Positions 1-13,300 of a DNA stretch of 64,000 nt are shown here, in pieces; positions within the stretch are counted from its first letter, which is position 1, and every line of letters begins with the position of its first letter. The DNA lies in assembly GCA_000231825.2 (NCBI GenBank), contig JH720302.1, forward strand, positions 663,428 through 727,427, in the 5' to 3' direction. Source of the DNA: Tetrahymena elliotti 4EA (Eukaryota; Ciliophora; Oligohymenophorea; Hymenostomatida; Tetrahymenidae). The notes beneath the pieces were generated by a model. The model worked only from the letters and a program-made list of their open reading frames with translations. It was not told the origin of the DNA and made no database searches. Both the position numbers and the translations under genes were made by a program.

Positions 1-1343
1 CTTGAATCTTCCAAGCTATTCTCAACTTTTTAAATAATTAATATTGATTAACATATTATTATAAAAGATTTTTCACCCTTTGTATCTCTTTGGAAGATTT
101 CCTAGTGCTCTCAACATCTATTACAAAACCAATATCAAAAAACAAAAGGCTGAAAAATTGGTAAAAAGAAATTCTATCTTATATAAATAACTTTTTTTAA
201 GTTATATTTTTTCTCAAGCACTAAAAATAATATTTCTCATCTTAAATAAATACTTTTGAAGTACAGCTTGCTTAACCGTAAATAAAAAATATATCTAAAT
301 TTTTTAAAGTTTACAAACAAGCAAACACTTTTCAACTTTTTTTCAAAATAAATTTTATGGTTGACAAGCAACTAGAAATGAATTATAAAATCAAACCCAC
401 CCCCTTATTAAATTTAAACAAATTTTTTCTATTAAAATAAATAATTCTTTTCTATTTCGATATTTTTTTTACTAGCTAAAAAAAAAATTAGAGCTTTCTT
501 TAAACATACATACAAATTTGTAATTTTAACATAAAAATTCCTATGAAAAAACATAGCATAAAAGTATGAAAACCCATCTCGATCGATTTTTATATAAAAT
601 TTTTTAAAATGCTAAAAAAAATAAAGATCATAAAAGGTTTTGATAGAAAAAAGCCATAAAATAGCTTTTTAATCTGTTAGAAATTTCCTTTACTTCATTA
701 GAATCTGTTAATTTTTCTTTTATAAGAAGTAAATATAAATTTATTAAAGTTTTAACTAGTTATCAACGTTCATTGTAACTAAATTAAAAACGCTATTAAA
801 ATGATAAAAAAAATAGACTATTAAGTCTAAATAAAAATTAATTAAGGTATAATAAATACATAAATTAATTTCATCATTTCCTCATCCAAAACAATCCCCC
901 CAGTTTGTCAAATTTTACACATTTCGTTTTAATATTTTCCATTTAATAATTTAAATTTACAATTTTTTAGAGATAGATTGATAATTTTTTATTGCTTGAT
1001 ATCCACATATCCTTTAATCGCAAATTGTATTTTTTTATTATTTTCTGTGATTAATAATTGGTGATTTATCTTCAAGATTTACATCCAATCATACAGAAAG
1101 CAAACAAGCATACATTAAATAATGATTATTTTTTCAATCTCAACTCAGTTACTCCAATAATTAAAGTAGCTATCCTTTAGTTAACTTTGAGCTTCCATCA
1201 ACAGTAATAAATATACCCAAAAATTTAGATTAAAAATTTTACTAGCTTACTGATAAAAAATCAATAATTTTAGCTTATTAATTTTGTACTAAAATAATAA
1301 AATTTTTTTTAGAAAATATTATTTAATACCTGACTAAATTTAG
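1..1343. other. AT-rich region, possible 5' exon of the next gene
   Basis: No complete gene is visible. One open stretch at about 970-1203 could be an upstream exon of the gene at 1344. It follows a TTTTTTAG acceptor-like site and ends at a GT donor at 1204, and its phase (two bases left over) matches the acceptor ending at 1343. No ATG was found in that frame. An open frame this long is not rare when TGA is the only stop, so the exon is tentative. Confidence 0.35.
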
Positions 1344-3099
1344 TCAAAACAACCTTTGTTCTTTATTCATTTTAAATGAATAAAAGCTATTTTAGATCAA
1401 CCATCTCAACATTTTTGAATTTAATTAGGCAAAAGATCAGATTATTAGCTTTTAAGAGACTTTGATTGAAGCTTATATGAAATAAGAAGAACAAGTGGTT
1501 ATTTTGCACTTTCTTACTGAAGGATTAGAAAAAGATTAAATCAGAAAAGTAAATTAATATAAATATTTTGTTTTTTACTTTAATTATTACAAACTCTATT
1601 TACACTTTTCAAGATGTAATCATATATTTAGAGCTATTATCAATTTGAAAGCAATAATTATTCTTATTTTTTTCAAATATTAAATTTATTAATTATTAAA
1701 AGTTGGAGCAGTACCTTAAGCCTCTCAAAAATAAGCAAATAAAGCTATGCTTCCATGAACAAGAAATGCACCGTTTGAATAATGGATCATATTCACGTCT
1801 ACAAAAAGAAGTAAGACTTTTATATTTAGATTTTGATTTTATTTGATTTGTTTTCTAAATTCTTCACTATTTCTTTAAACTACACCAAAATGATTGATTT
1901 TTATAATTATGACGCAAATCAAAATTGTACCACAAAAGGATTTTCTAATCGATTAATTTAAAACCACAACTATTATTCTCGATTATAAACATTAGATACA
2001 ATTTTTTCAATTATAAGTTTCACACTTGTTATTATTTATAATTACTATTACTTATTAATAATAATAGGGTTTTGTTGAGAACTACAAGAAGGTATACTAC
2101 GAATTAACAAAAGTCTTGTTGAATACTAGAAATAGACTCCACACTTTTGATTCTTCTTTTGTTCTTAAATAAGAATCAAACATCTCTAAGTATGAAGAAA
2201 TTCAAAAAAAGTGCATCAAACAAGTTTTTGAATTCAATCACTCTTCATAAATGATGAGCCAAGCTATTAAAGTAAAAGTTAGAATAAATGATGAGTATTC
2301 TCACCACGAATACGCACAGACCACCAGAAACCCTAAATAAAATGCTGGTTTTAATATTTTATCTCAATCTGCTTCGCCTTCAATTAAAAAGGTGGATTAA
2401 AATATCTACAAAACTTGCACCAAAAACGATAATATAAATAATAAATCATAAATCTCAATAGATTCAAACTTAGCAAATATAGAAACAGAGGAATATATCA
2501 GATTTGAAAATAAAGAGAAAGTTCACTCACCAGTTAAGCAGACATAATAAATACCTTGCTTTTATATATTTGAAAATAAAAGTGAATTCCAAGAAAGCAT
2601 TTCTAATTAGATTTCAAATCCTTAAACTTATCAGTAGGTAGATAGAAATGCTTACACCTAATAACAATATCATTAATAATAGCAATAATAGCAACAAGAA
2701 GTCAATTTAATTAACCGAATTCCATTGAATTAGAATAATTTTAATCTCCAAAACTAGTAGCAACAAAAATCATCTATCTTAAATGATTGTATTATCAATA
2801 AATTTCAAGGATATTAACCTCAAAATCCTAATAATTAAGAACAAATTGTTGATAGCATTAATAACTCTCAATAAATATTTTAAAATATTGATCCTTAATC
2901 AATCCTCTAGTTTTTATATAGTAATTAAAATATCAACACTATAACCAACCTGATTTGCTAGTAGCTTCAGTAACAATAGTAACAACAACAGTAAGACTAA
3001 TAGCAAAAACAACTTCTACAATTATTGTAATATCAAATTTAACCTTAACAATATCAAAACTAATATTAATTTATTAATCTACTAAAATAACTCAACTGA
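1344..3099 (+). CDS. Q/N-rich protein of unknown function (5' end unresolved)
   Basis: Three exons join cleanly: 1344-1548, 1703-1810 and 2068-3099. The introns start GTAAATT and GTAAGA and end AAG and TAG, and all phases agree. The first part is charged and probably helical (for example ILHFLTEGLEKDQIRK and VENYKKVYYELTKVLLNTR). The second half is low-complexity, rich in Gln, Asn and Ser, with runs of TAA/TAG/CAA codons near 2660-2700 and 2950-3040. Translation stops at the TGA at 3097-3099. The true start lies upstream of 1344, perhaps via an exon near 970-1203. I do not recognise a domain. The Q/N-rich tail is typical of ciliate regulatory or scaffold proteins, but no function can be assigned. 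Confidence 0.7.
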
Positions 3100-3840
3100 A
3101 TCTTTTTAAATGTAATCAAATTCCCTAAGAAAAACCATTTTTATACTTGAATATATAATCAACAAATCAACCAAACAATAAATCAATAAATCAATCAAAA
3201 ATTGTAATCAAATTAATTTCGACTTCAAAAAAATTTAGATTTTATAACAAAAAAAATAAAAAACCAACCAATTAACCATCTTCAAAAAAGGTTTTACTAA
3301 TTTTTGAATAAAAAATTATGTAAATAAAATAAAATATTCAATTAAAATTATTAAAAGACCATGTTTCTGTTTATAAATTAGTTAATAATATTTATTTTGT
3401 TAAATTAGTAAATTTCAAATCATAGAGAGATATTTAACTCATTGTTGTTATATTTTCATTTTTTATAAAATATTCATTCTTAGCAAGTTCATCTTTTTAA
3501 ATATTTTGAAATTAATTTATCTATTTCTATTTTCAATAATTCACTTTATAACACAATTACATAATCAAAGTTTATATTTAATACTTTATTGTTTAAATTA
3601 ATCGCTACTTAAAATTTACTTTAAAAAAATATTTTCTTTTTAATTTTATTTTTTTGCATTTTTTAATCACTTTTTGTGGAGAAAGAAATAGAGTTATTTA
3701 GTTGAAAAATTATGTTAAAAAAAGAAGAGTAAGTTGAAGATTGTAATTATTTTAATCTACAATTTTTTGTAAAGTTATCTTAATTTATTTTGTATAAAAT
3801 ATTAGTTTCATAAATTATTTTATCATCAATTTTTTGCTCA

Positions 3841-3934
3841 AATTAAATTAATTTTTTGTATTAAATTAAAATTTAAGAAAAATTTAGAATTAAATTAATT
3901 TTTCGTATTAAATTAAAATTTAAGAAAAATTTAG
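3841..3934. repeat. Direct tandem repeat, 2 x 47 bp
   Basis: Two adjacent 47-bp units, 3841-3887 and 3888-3934, differ at one base (a T/C difference after the poly-T run). Both begin AATTAAATTAATTTTT and end AAAAATTTAG. The near-identity in otherwise drifting AT-rich sequence indicates a recent local duplication. No coding function is apparent. Confidence 0.9.
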
Positions 3935-4319
3935 AAAATATGGATCACTTTCCTACCTACTTAAATATATTTTTATATCAAAAAATATTTTATTTATTCA
4001 CTTAATTCTTTCAAAAAATAATTTTGAAATACTGACTTACTTACTTAAATAGTATTGAATAAATTTTGAATGAAATTGAATTTATTTTATTTTTTCAAAA
4101 ATTAGATTATGAAGTTAAATAGTGAGATCAATTTATTATTTTGAAAATAAGTTTTAAAAGTTTATTCTATTACTTTTTATGAATTAAATAAAAATATTTT
4201 TACTTTCATTTTAATTTAATTTTTGCTTTGAGAATAAAAACTTTTTGTAAAAAAAATAAAAAAAGATTTGAAATGAATATATTGAATTTTATTGTATAGT
4301 TGAATAAATCATTAATCTT

Positions 4320-4400
4320 TTGAAGAAGATAGCATAACCTGAAAGCCTCCAAAGTTATTGCAGACTTCTCCAAACAAATTCAGGCACGATATACTAATTA
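4320..4400. other. GC-enriched island, possible orphan exon
   Basis: Inside AT-rich intergenic DNA, this stretch has codon-like composition. Read on the plus strand it gives a peptide containing LKASKVIADFSKQIQARY. Read on the minus strand it is also open and follows an AG. No neighbouring exons were found on either strand. It could be a gene remnant, an exon of an unrecognised gene, or part of a non-coding RNA. Confidence 0.25.
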
Positions 4401-6704
4401 AAGATTGTTTATTAAAAAATGTATCATTTTAACTTTAAAATATTTTTGAATAAAACTGTTTTTATGTTTTCATTCTTAAAAAATAAATATTTTTTTAACT
4501 ATTTTAGTTGATATTTAGAAAATAATTTTTTATTCAATGAAATTATTTTAAATAAATAAAAATTTTATTTATGTTAAATTTTTAATTTAGTATTTATATC
4601 AATTTCTTCAACTATTTATTTTAGTTGATATATTTTATGGTATAAGAATTCTTTTTTTATTAAAGAAGTTTGGCTTTTATTCATTAATAAAATATTTTTG
4701 TTAATATTTTCTTAATTAACATTTATTTTCATTTAATATTCACTCTATTTTTTGCATAAAGAAAACTGAAAGAAATTATGAGAAAATTTTGATAGCAGAT
4801 AAAAAACTGGTGCTTCCGTTTGTTGACTTAATTTAAAAAATCTCAAATAAATGTAAAATAAAATGTAAGGTGCTACTTTTTATAAATTTTAACTGAATAA
4901 AAAGAGAGGATTTTTGAGGAATAGAATTATTTTATTTTGAGGAATTTCATTCACTATTTCAAATTTTAAAAGAATTAAAAATGTAAAATATAATTTGATT
5001 GAAAAAATATATATTCATAAAATTAACTAACTAAATAACTGACAATTTAAATTATTTTACATATTCTCAAATAATTAAATGAATAGCCAAATTGCTATTT
5101 AAAATAGAATCAAAAATCGATTAATTATTATAAGTAGGCAAGGTAAAAAATAATTCATTAAAATTGATTGATTTACTCTGATCAGTGTAACCAACCTCAC
5201 AGAATAAAAAATCATAATGATTACAATGAATAAATTTTTTTAAAAAAAATTTTATTTATTAATGAATATTGGGAATGAATGAATTAATTTAATGATTTAG
5301 AAAACATATTTCTTTATTATTTGCTTGAATAAACATTAGTTTATACAAATCCCCTTTCATTCAGTTTAAAAATAAGAGAGTTAAGTATGAATTTATCGAC
5401 TACCATTTAATATTTCAAATATCATCTTTAAATATTTAAGTAACATAAATTGCTAAACTATTAATAGTCCTTAAAAATTAAAATTAAGTGTAAATATTTT
5501 AAGATGCTCATTATAAGTATGCTAGTTTGCATATTTAAGAAATGATAAATTGAATGCTTTGAGAAATAAATTTCAACAAAAGGAAGTTAGGAAAAGAAAA
5601 TATGCTTCTTTTCCTTTTTACAATCAATAAATACTAAAAACAAACAAATAGAGATTTTGTTTTTAGTTTATGTTTTTGCATTTAATTTTGGATAGAAAAG
5701 AATAATAAATAGTCTTTACATGAATCAATGAATCGAAGTATAAGTCATTAACAAAATAATTGAATATTAATTTAATATCAAATTATTTTTATTCAAAGTA
5801 TCGAAGAGCAAAAAGTGTTCATATAAAATTGAAAGCAAAGTTAATGAATATATTGAACTATTTTATCGAAAATAAAATCTCTTTGAAATATTTGTGAAAT
5901 TTGGGTTTCATTTTATTTTTAAATATTTTTTTTTATTTTGATGTGATTTTTGACATAATAATTCTGCTTTTTAAACTTTTTCCTTGTACTAAAAAACGCA
6001 TTTATCAATTATAAAATCTTGATTTTCTGCACTTTTTTATGCTTTAGAATTCACTTGTTTGTTAACAGATATATTTTTTGCGGAAAAATTATTAATTAGC
6101 TTCCTTATTAATTTCAATATATTCAAATCCCAAACAGATAATTATCAAAAACTTTTTTAAATTTTTTATTTTAATCAATATTGATTAGATCTAATTAAAA
6201 CATACATGAATGCATACATAGATAGATTCATACAAATTTTTAAGCTGTTCACTTTATTCTTCAAGTGAAATAGAAAGAGTTAAAATTCTAATTTAATCCT
6301 TAATACATCCAATAGGGAAAATTATGACTATATCAAAGGCTGGTTTCAATAAGAATGCTCTGCAGTTAAAAAAAATTTTATTTTAAAAAATAGAAATCGA
6401 ATAATGATTTTCAAAATTATTTTGTTTTTATGATATAATTTGCAATTTGTCTTTACCATGATTATTTCATATGGTCTAATTATTTGCTTTTATTCATATT
6501 GATTATAAAAAAATGAATGATTATTTCTATTTCTGCTTTTAAACAAAGCTAATTCATAAAATTATTGTAAAAATAAACTTTTAAAATGCATTAAAAACAG
6601 CAAAATCTATTTCTAAATGTGCTACTTATTATTGAGTGATAAATTTTCCATGATAAAATGCTCTTTTCATTATTGCTAATATATTGTTTTTAATTAAGGG
6701 CATA

Positions 6705-6899
6705 ATGAGAATGAATGGCATGCATAAAGTCCCACAATATGTAGATTTCAATTAGAGCTATATAGATAGCAAATATACTATGTCTTATATGGCATTTTAC
6801 TTTAGTAGACTTAGATAAGTTTTATGTGAATATTGTGCATGTTTGATGATGTAGAACAATATTATTTTGAATTTTCTTCATTATTAAGGGATACGATGA
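6705..6899 (+). CDS. Possible small ORF, 64 residues
   Basis: An ATG-to-TGA frame using one TAG and three TAA as sense codons. It begins MRMNGMHKVPQYVDF and has slightly higher GC content than the flanks. It contains a Cys pair (CEYCACL) but no recognisable domain. It lies 525 bp upstream of the gene at 7425, on the same strand, and could be a leader ORF, an orphan exon or chance. Confidence 0.25.
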
Positions 6900-7424
6900 T
6901 TTTGGTCAACTTGAGCTTACTCTGATCGAAGTAACAAAAATTTTTTTGCAAAATAAATAAAAAGCGAATTAAAAGTGCGAATTTACATGAAAAGATATAC
7001 ACAATATTTTCATTACACTAATTTAATTATTTTGATTTTTTTGAATTAAAAATCATCCCCAGTGAATGTTTCCCTTGCAAGCGATAATAATAAACTAAAT
7101 TACACCAATTATAGTAACTTGATAACTACATACAATATTTTTGTTTTGTTTAGGCATTTACTGCCATTACTTTTTCTTGAATTTAATGAAATAGATATAA
7201 TTCAAAAAATCATAAAACAAATAAATAATCTTCCTTCATCCTAACTTTAATAAAAAATATCTTTCTTTCCTTCACATTAACTATAAACCACAGAGAGACA
7301 GACAAACTAATCTCCTTTCTCATAACTACTGCTCTAAATCATTTTACCTTATTGCTTGCTCATACAAATAACCAAAATCTTCAATCTAATAGATTAATCA
7401 TATTAAATACTATTCTTTCTCATT

Positions 7425-10341
7425 ATGAGTATTTTTAATAAACTAATAACTCAAATATAAGAGTTTGAAAAATCAAATCTACTCTTAGACGAGAGCAATC
7501 CTAACTCCTTCACCTGGCACCACAATAAGGTAGGCCAAAAGGCTAACAAAAATATTGAAATAAAAGTTACAGAATTAAGACCCTTTACATTCAACAACTC
7601 TCGTAATCTATGGGTGTGGTTCAAAAATTTGGTAGTCCCCACTATCCGCCTAAGTGCTAGCTTTAATAATTCAAACAATTCAATCATTAATTCATCTAGC
7701 GGTTAAAAAGGTGCTCCACAATAGCTTTACGCAAAAGCCTTGTGCATCAAGAAGCTCGAAAATAACTAATTCGAAGAAGTCCTTCTTAGTGGAAAAATAA
7801 ATGAAAAATTCAATAAAGACATGTGTTTAATCCAAGGCATTAAATATTCAGAAACTACATTTGTCTCCAGAGTAAATCATTAATTTCGCTTTGCTAATCA
7901 ATTAATTAATTGATTGATCAGTTTTTTAAAAATCCATTCAAAATCAATCACATCAAAACCCATAAATTAATTAATTAATTCATCATTGATTTCTTTGAAT
8001 ACTTCATTGATAATTAATTCTAGCTTATCTATAAGCATTCAATACAAAATTTGTTAGTAGAAATAAATTATTGTCAATGCTCTTATCCCTCCTTCATTTA
8101 AAACCATTTTTTATTTTATAATAAGAATTAAAAAAATTATAATTTTATAATAAGAATTAAAAAAATTATAATTTTAATTCTTCAGCAAATATGGAGAGAG
8201 ATTCTATCTTAAAATTTAAAATATTTTAACCAAATAAAAAATAAAGACAATAAAGCTTAAATTCAAAATATTTTTAATAAACAAAAAATCTTAATACTAA
8301 ATTTGAAATATTTTAAAGGATGATCAGATCAATTAAATTTTTTTTCTCAATAAATTAATTTTTTTTATTATTTATTTATTTAATTTATTTTTTTAATAAA
8401 GAGCTAATACTTCAGAATGGTCATTCTTATCTCATCAGGTTAAAAAGTAGACGATGTTTAGGATTTGAGCGATTTAGAGGAAATTATTATCTCTCCTCCA
8501 ATTTATGTTGAAGCTCGTTAAAAGTTCTGGCTTGCAAGAGTAAATAAAAAATAATACTTTGAAATAATAATTCTAAAAAATTAATTTGAAATAAATAGTA
8601 AAGCATCTATGAAAATTATGACCCATTCCCATATGAAATGATTGAAAAGAAATATGAATTCTATTCTAAACAAAATCATGAAAAATAGATTCTCAGCGAT
8701 GATGTTTCTTCTCTTTATAATTACTTTTTGAATCCTTATATCAGACACAAGGTAATCAATTTTTTTATTCTAAAAATTGTGGTTAAAATGAACTAATAAA
8801 TAATAGAGTGTCAATCCTTTGTTCCTATCTTTGAAATTTCCAAGAGCCCTCAATATGTACTTCAACAAGGATATTATACCAAGTGAATATTTTGATCAAA
8901 ACAAGCAATTGAATGTAATTTTTTAACTCATAATTACATTATTTAAATAAATTTTTTATATTAGAATAAATAGTTCTTGATTTTCTACCAAAAAATAGTT
9001 TACTAATTACTTGAGTAAGCTGAGAACTAAATTGAAGATCAATCTAGCAACTAAATTCCTTTCATTTTACTTTACTTAAATGAACCAAATGATCATTAAA
9101 ATAGCTTTGAATATGAAAATTTATGCTCAAAGATATCATCATTTTTATCTCCTCTTTCTTCTCCTCTGTTAAATTATTCTGCTAAGCAACCTAGCTAAAT
9201 CCCCTCTAATTACATTAGACTTATTAATATTGTAAATAAATTTTTCTTATTAAAATCACAGTTTACTAAATATTTTTCAAATAAATAGGAGGACATGAAA
9301 GCTGCCTACAAATAGAATTAAGGAACTTTAGAAAAAATAAAAGTCTCCAGATCAACTCAATCAGTTAAAAATGAATCTGATTATGAATGCAATTAAAAAT
9401 AAAACAAAAACGAACAAAAAGATTTCTAAAAATAATAAAAATAATAAAATAAAAATTAAAAACAATCTTAACAATTTGAAGAAAGCGAAATAAATTCAGC
9501 AAGCACTTAAAAATGTTGCACATGTTCTGGAATAATTATCAACAGAAAGAGAAACCTAAGTGAATTATCTTAACAAAGTAGTGTCTAGGAGGATATATCA
9601 TAAAAATAAATATCTTCTGCTTACAGCGCAGTTGTTATTGATTTAACTTGCAGAGATATCCTTTAAAAGAGAGTTAAAATGACTATTCCTGTTTATAAGA
9701 ATGAAACCACCAAACAAAGTATTAAATCTTAAAAAGAAAGCAATAGTATTGATAGAGATTTGCATACAAAAGATTAAAGTGTTTCTCTATCTTTGAATTC
9801 ATAAAAATGTTTAGATGAAAATGAAATAGCAAATTATAATTCTGCCCTCTAAGAAGAATAAACAACAATTGAATCTTCTTCAAACTAAAATAAAAGTGGT
9901 TACTAATATAGCAATAACTCTATTACCTTTAACAGAGAAAAAGTTTCTTCTGAAATTCAAACACCTATTCTTAATAACATTAAGAAATCCTCTTTATCAG
10001 TAAGCAGTTAGAACACTTACATTTTAGATAATTAAATTAACCTTAATTTATTGAGAGATTCATTTTCAAAAATTTAAGAATAAAATTATCCTTTAAATGC
10101 TTTAAATCCTGAATAAATTAATTACCAAATGATTCTTTAGTTAAATTAAAATTAACTAAACTCTTAAAACCTTTAGTAGTATGCTCAAAAGCAACAATAA
10201 TAACAATAACAATAGAATATGTTCATGTAAATAAATCCCCTATTATATTAATTATAAAATAATTAGTAATCAAAACCTGTTAACTATTCTCCTCAACAAA
10301 TATTTCAATATTAATAATTATAATAAGCATAATTTAATTGA
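7425..10341 (+). CDS. Unrecognised 721-residue protein, folded N-terminal half with Q/N-rich tail
   Basis: Six exons join with every length divisible by three: 7425-7871, 8402-8539, 8599-8751, 8807-8914, 8965-9231 and 9289-10341. All introns are GT..AG, and the first (530 bp) is much longer than the rest. Residues 1 to about 370 have ordinary composition with alternating hydrophobic residues (NLWVWFKNLVVPTIRLS, YFRMVILISSGQKV), suggesting a beta-rich domain. Residues 371-721 are Ser/Asn/Gln-rich, with one Cys cluster (KCCTCSG) and a poly-Q end. The start ATG is the first in a frame that stays open to the first donor. A beta-sandwich domain plus disordered tail would suit a DNA-binding or adaptor protein, but that is inference. 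No family was recognised. Confidence 0.8.
8113..8170. repeat. Direct tandem repeat, 2 x 29 bp, inside intron 1
   Basis: Two identical 29-bp units, 8113-8141 and 8142-8170, each beginning ATTTTATAATAAGAATTA, followed by a partial third unit. They lie within the first intron of the 7425-10341 gene and may account for part of its unusual length. Confidence 0.85.
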
Positions 10342-13300
10342 TCATTCCAAACTTAAAAACGAATAATGATAATAATTAAAAAATCTGAAATTATACTTAA
10401 TTATGTAATAAAGAAATCTAATACAATTTTCAAATAATTTAATCAATTTTATAAAATAATTTATTATATAAATACATATTATATCAAATTAATAATATTT
10501 ATCTATTTATAAAAAAAATTGTTTACTAATTTAATTTTAAGCAATTAAAAATCAATATTTCATATTACCACTCATTAGGATAACTATTTTTTATCTCAAT
10601 TTCTTAAAGAATTTATTGTTTAGTTCTAAAATATAAGTCATAATTACCGTTTTCATTTGTATATATGAGTATAAAATTAACTAGGTTCCATAGGTTTTTT
10701 AGAATTAATAATAACGGAAAAGTAATTCAAATTAAATAAAAAAAATAAACCTTATAGCTAAATTATTCATAAAGGATTACAGCTAAATTTCAATATCAAT
10801 TAATTTTATTTTGCAAATTATTTTTTTAGTTTTTTGATTTGCTTTATTTAAATTAGAAAACAAAAAATGTTATTTATTTTTTTGACTATCATACCAAATA
10901 AACATTTTTTAAATATTTTGTTTATAAAAATTAGACATTTATTTTCAACAATCCAAATATTTTCTAAAATAAGTTAATTAATATGGTTTATTATATTCGT
11001 TGAATCATCTCGAGTTAGAGTGAAACAATAAGTAAATATCAATCATTCTTTAATAAATTTTAAATCTTTGATTTTTTGGATGTCTTAATTTTATAACAGC
11101 CATAAAATTTTGAAAAGTTAAAAGAAAAATTGAATAAGTTTTGGACGTATCTCAACAAACAAATTGAGTATAACTCAAATTTATATTAAGCAATATTGAT
11201 ATATTCAAATTATTAGTTAAAGAACTAATTAGCAAAAGGTTTTGATTAACTAATCTATTAAGTAAATACATATATTTTACTTTTATAAAATAATTGAATC
11301 ATTTTTTAATCAGTTTTTTCCTAAAAATAAGAAATTAGCAAAGTATATTTTTGCCTTACCAAATATTTGTTTTGATTAAAAATGTAATAACAAATATTAA
11401 TTTTTTCTGCTGATTTATTATTTAAATAAAATTTTAATAATAATAAATGAAATTTCTATTAGTAATTATAAATTGAATAACATATTAAATATTGATGATT
11501 CTTCAGTTAATTTTATTATTTATTTTAGATTTAGTAAAACTTATTAGATCGATTATCTATTTACATAATTTAAAATGTCTAAAAATAGAGTAGTGAATAT
11601 GATCATGTAAAATATAACAATGTAAATCAAAAGCAAGTTATGAGTTTTATTTTGAGCAGTACCTGAATCTTGAAAACACTAAAATAAACTATTAATTAAC
11701 AATTAGCTAAATGTTTAAAAATTTTCTATTAGAAAAATATTAAATAAATATCTGTTTTTTTAAATAAAATATCCTTATTATTATGTAAATTAAATGAAAT
11801 TAATATTTTTAAAGAAACATTTTTTTTAAAATAAAAAGAAGTTGCCATAAAAAACAAGTGTTTCGAAATTTTTACTTGATAAAAACTTGAAAAATTAGCT
11901 CCTATCATAAATTAAGAAGGATATTTCAAATAATTAAGAATAATTTATAATTAAAATTCAATTTGTTGCTATTTCAAATATTATCTACATTTAATAGAAG
12001 TAAGGCAACTTTTTTAATTAAAATATTTTAAAACGCTTGTTTTTTTTGGTGAAGTTGATGATAATAATCTGAGCTTATTTTGAAATAGAAATTATTATTC
12101 TGATGAAAGTAATGCAAAGCTAGAATTTATTTTTTGCAAATTAAAATTTTCAGTAGTAAAGCTAATATATAATTTATATATCTTTTTATTTAAAATCCAG
12201 TAATAAGCTCTTAAAGATTAAATCAAAATTAATTCGCTTATAAATATAAAAAATGTTTTCAAAAAGTATTTACAATGTTCCAAGGTTTAAATAATTTATT
12301 TATTTAACATCATAGTGAAACTTTTTAGTTCTAAATATAGTAAATAAGCACTAAAATATTAATTATGATAAAAAAGTGGTTGATAACTACATATAATTCA
12401 GCATCTTATTGGAGGTTTAAATGAAAAAATAAAAATATAAATAAAAATAGACTGATAATTTTTTTAGATGGGAGATTTTGGTTTAAATTTGATTATTTTT
12501 ATTTGATATGTTCTAGTCTAGTTAAGTGTATAGATAAAATTTAATTCTTATATTATTTAAAAATAAGATATAGACAGATAGATTATTAAAAAATCTTTAT
12601 CTCTTTTCTGAGCAATATTTTAAAATCCAAACAAAATCATTTATTTTTGCTTCATTAATAATAATAAAATGTATTTTTAGCTTATTTCATTTAGCTATTA
12701 ATAGAAAAAATTTGTATTTTTAATTTTTGTTGATTATAAATTCTTAAGTTATATTAGAGCTAGATTCAAAATATACTTACTTTAATTAATTATTTCACTT
12801 CTAAAAAATTTATTTTCTTTTTTGGATCGAGCAAATTCTATCCATATGACTCTCTTATTTATTTTTATAATAATCTTCACATAAAAAATTGTTAAAAGCT
12901 CTTTGGATTTTGATTATATTTTTCAATGATTTTTTGTGCTCAATTTCGATCTTTTTAAATATTTTTCTTGATGAAATCTAGAACCATTTATTATCTTTCA
13001 TTATTTGAATAATTTTTTAAAAAGTTAACCAAGGCTCCAAAATTGAAAAAAAAGAAATTAAAATACAATCTTTATTGTAAATTATTTGAATTTTTTCTTA
13101 TTTTTACTTTGAATGGACATTTTTTATGTCAATTCAGTTTAAAACTAATGGCAAGCAAACAAACATATTATAAAATTATTAAAAGTTTATTGTTTAAATG
13201 ATATGTATTTTATTTTATTTTGTCAATGAAATTTCATCCAGAAATTTAGAAAATTAAAAAAGGAATTGCTGGAGAGTTTTATTTTGATTAAGAGAGAGGA

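Larger units (their letters stand above)
3100..7424. other. Long AT-rich intergenic region
   Basis: About 4.3 kb of AT-rich sequence without a convincing multi-exon gene. Three items stand out and are listed separately: a 47-bp tandem duplication at 3841-3934, a small island of higher GC content at about 4330-4400, and a short open frame at 6705-6899. The last 200 bases before 7425 are pyrimidine-rich and probably leader or promoter sequence of the next gene. Confidence 0.6.

Noticed and set aside
5186..5202. AACCAACCTC, resembling the core of the Tetrahymena chromosome breakage sequence
   Set aside because: Several positions of the 15-base consensus, including the TAA before and TTT after the core, do not match, and there is no telomere repeat nearby.
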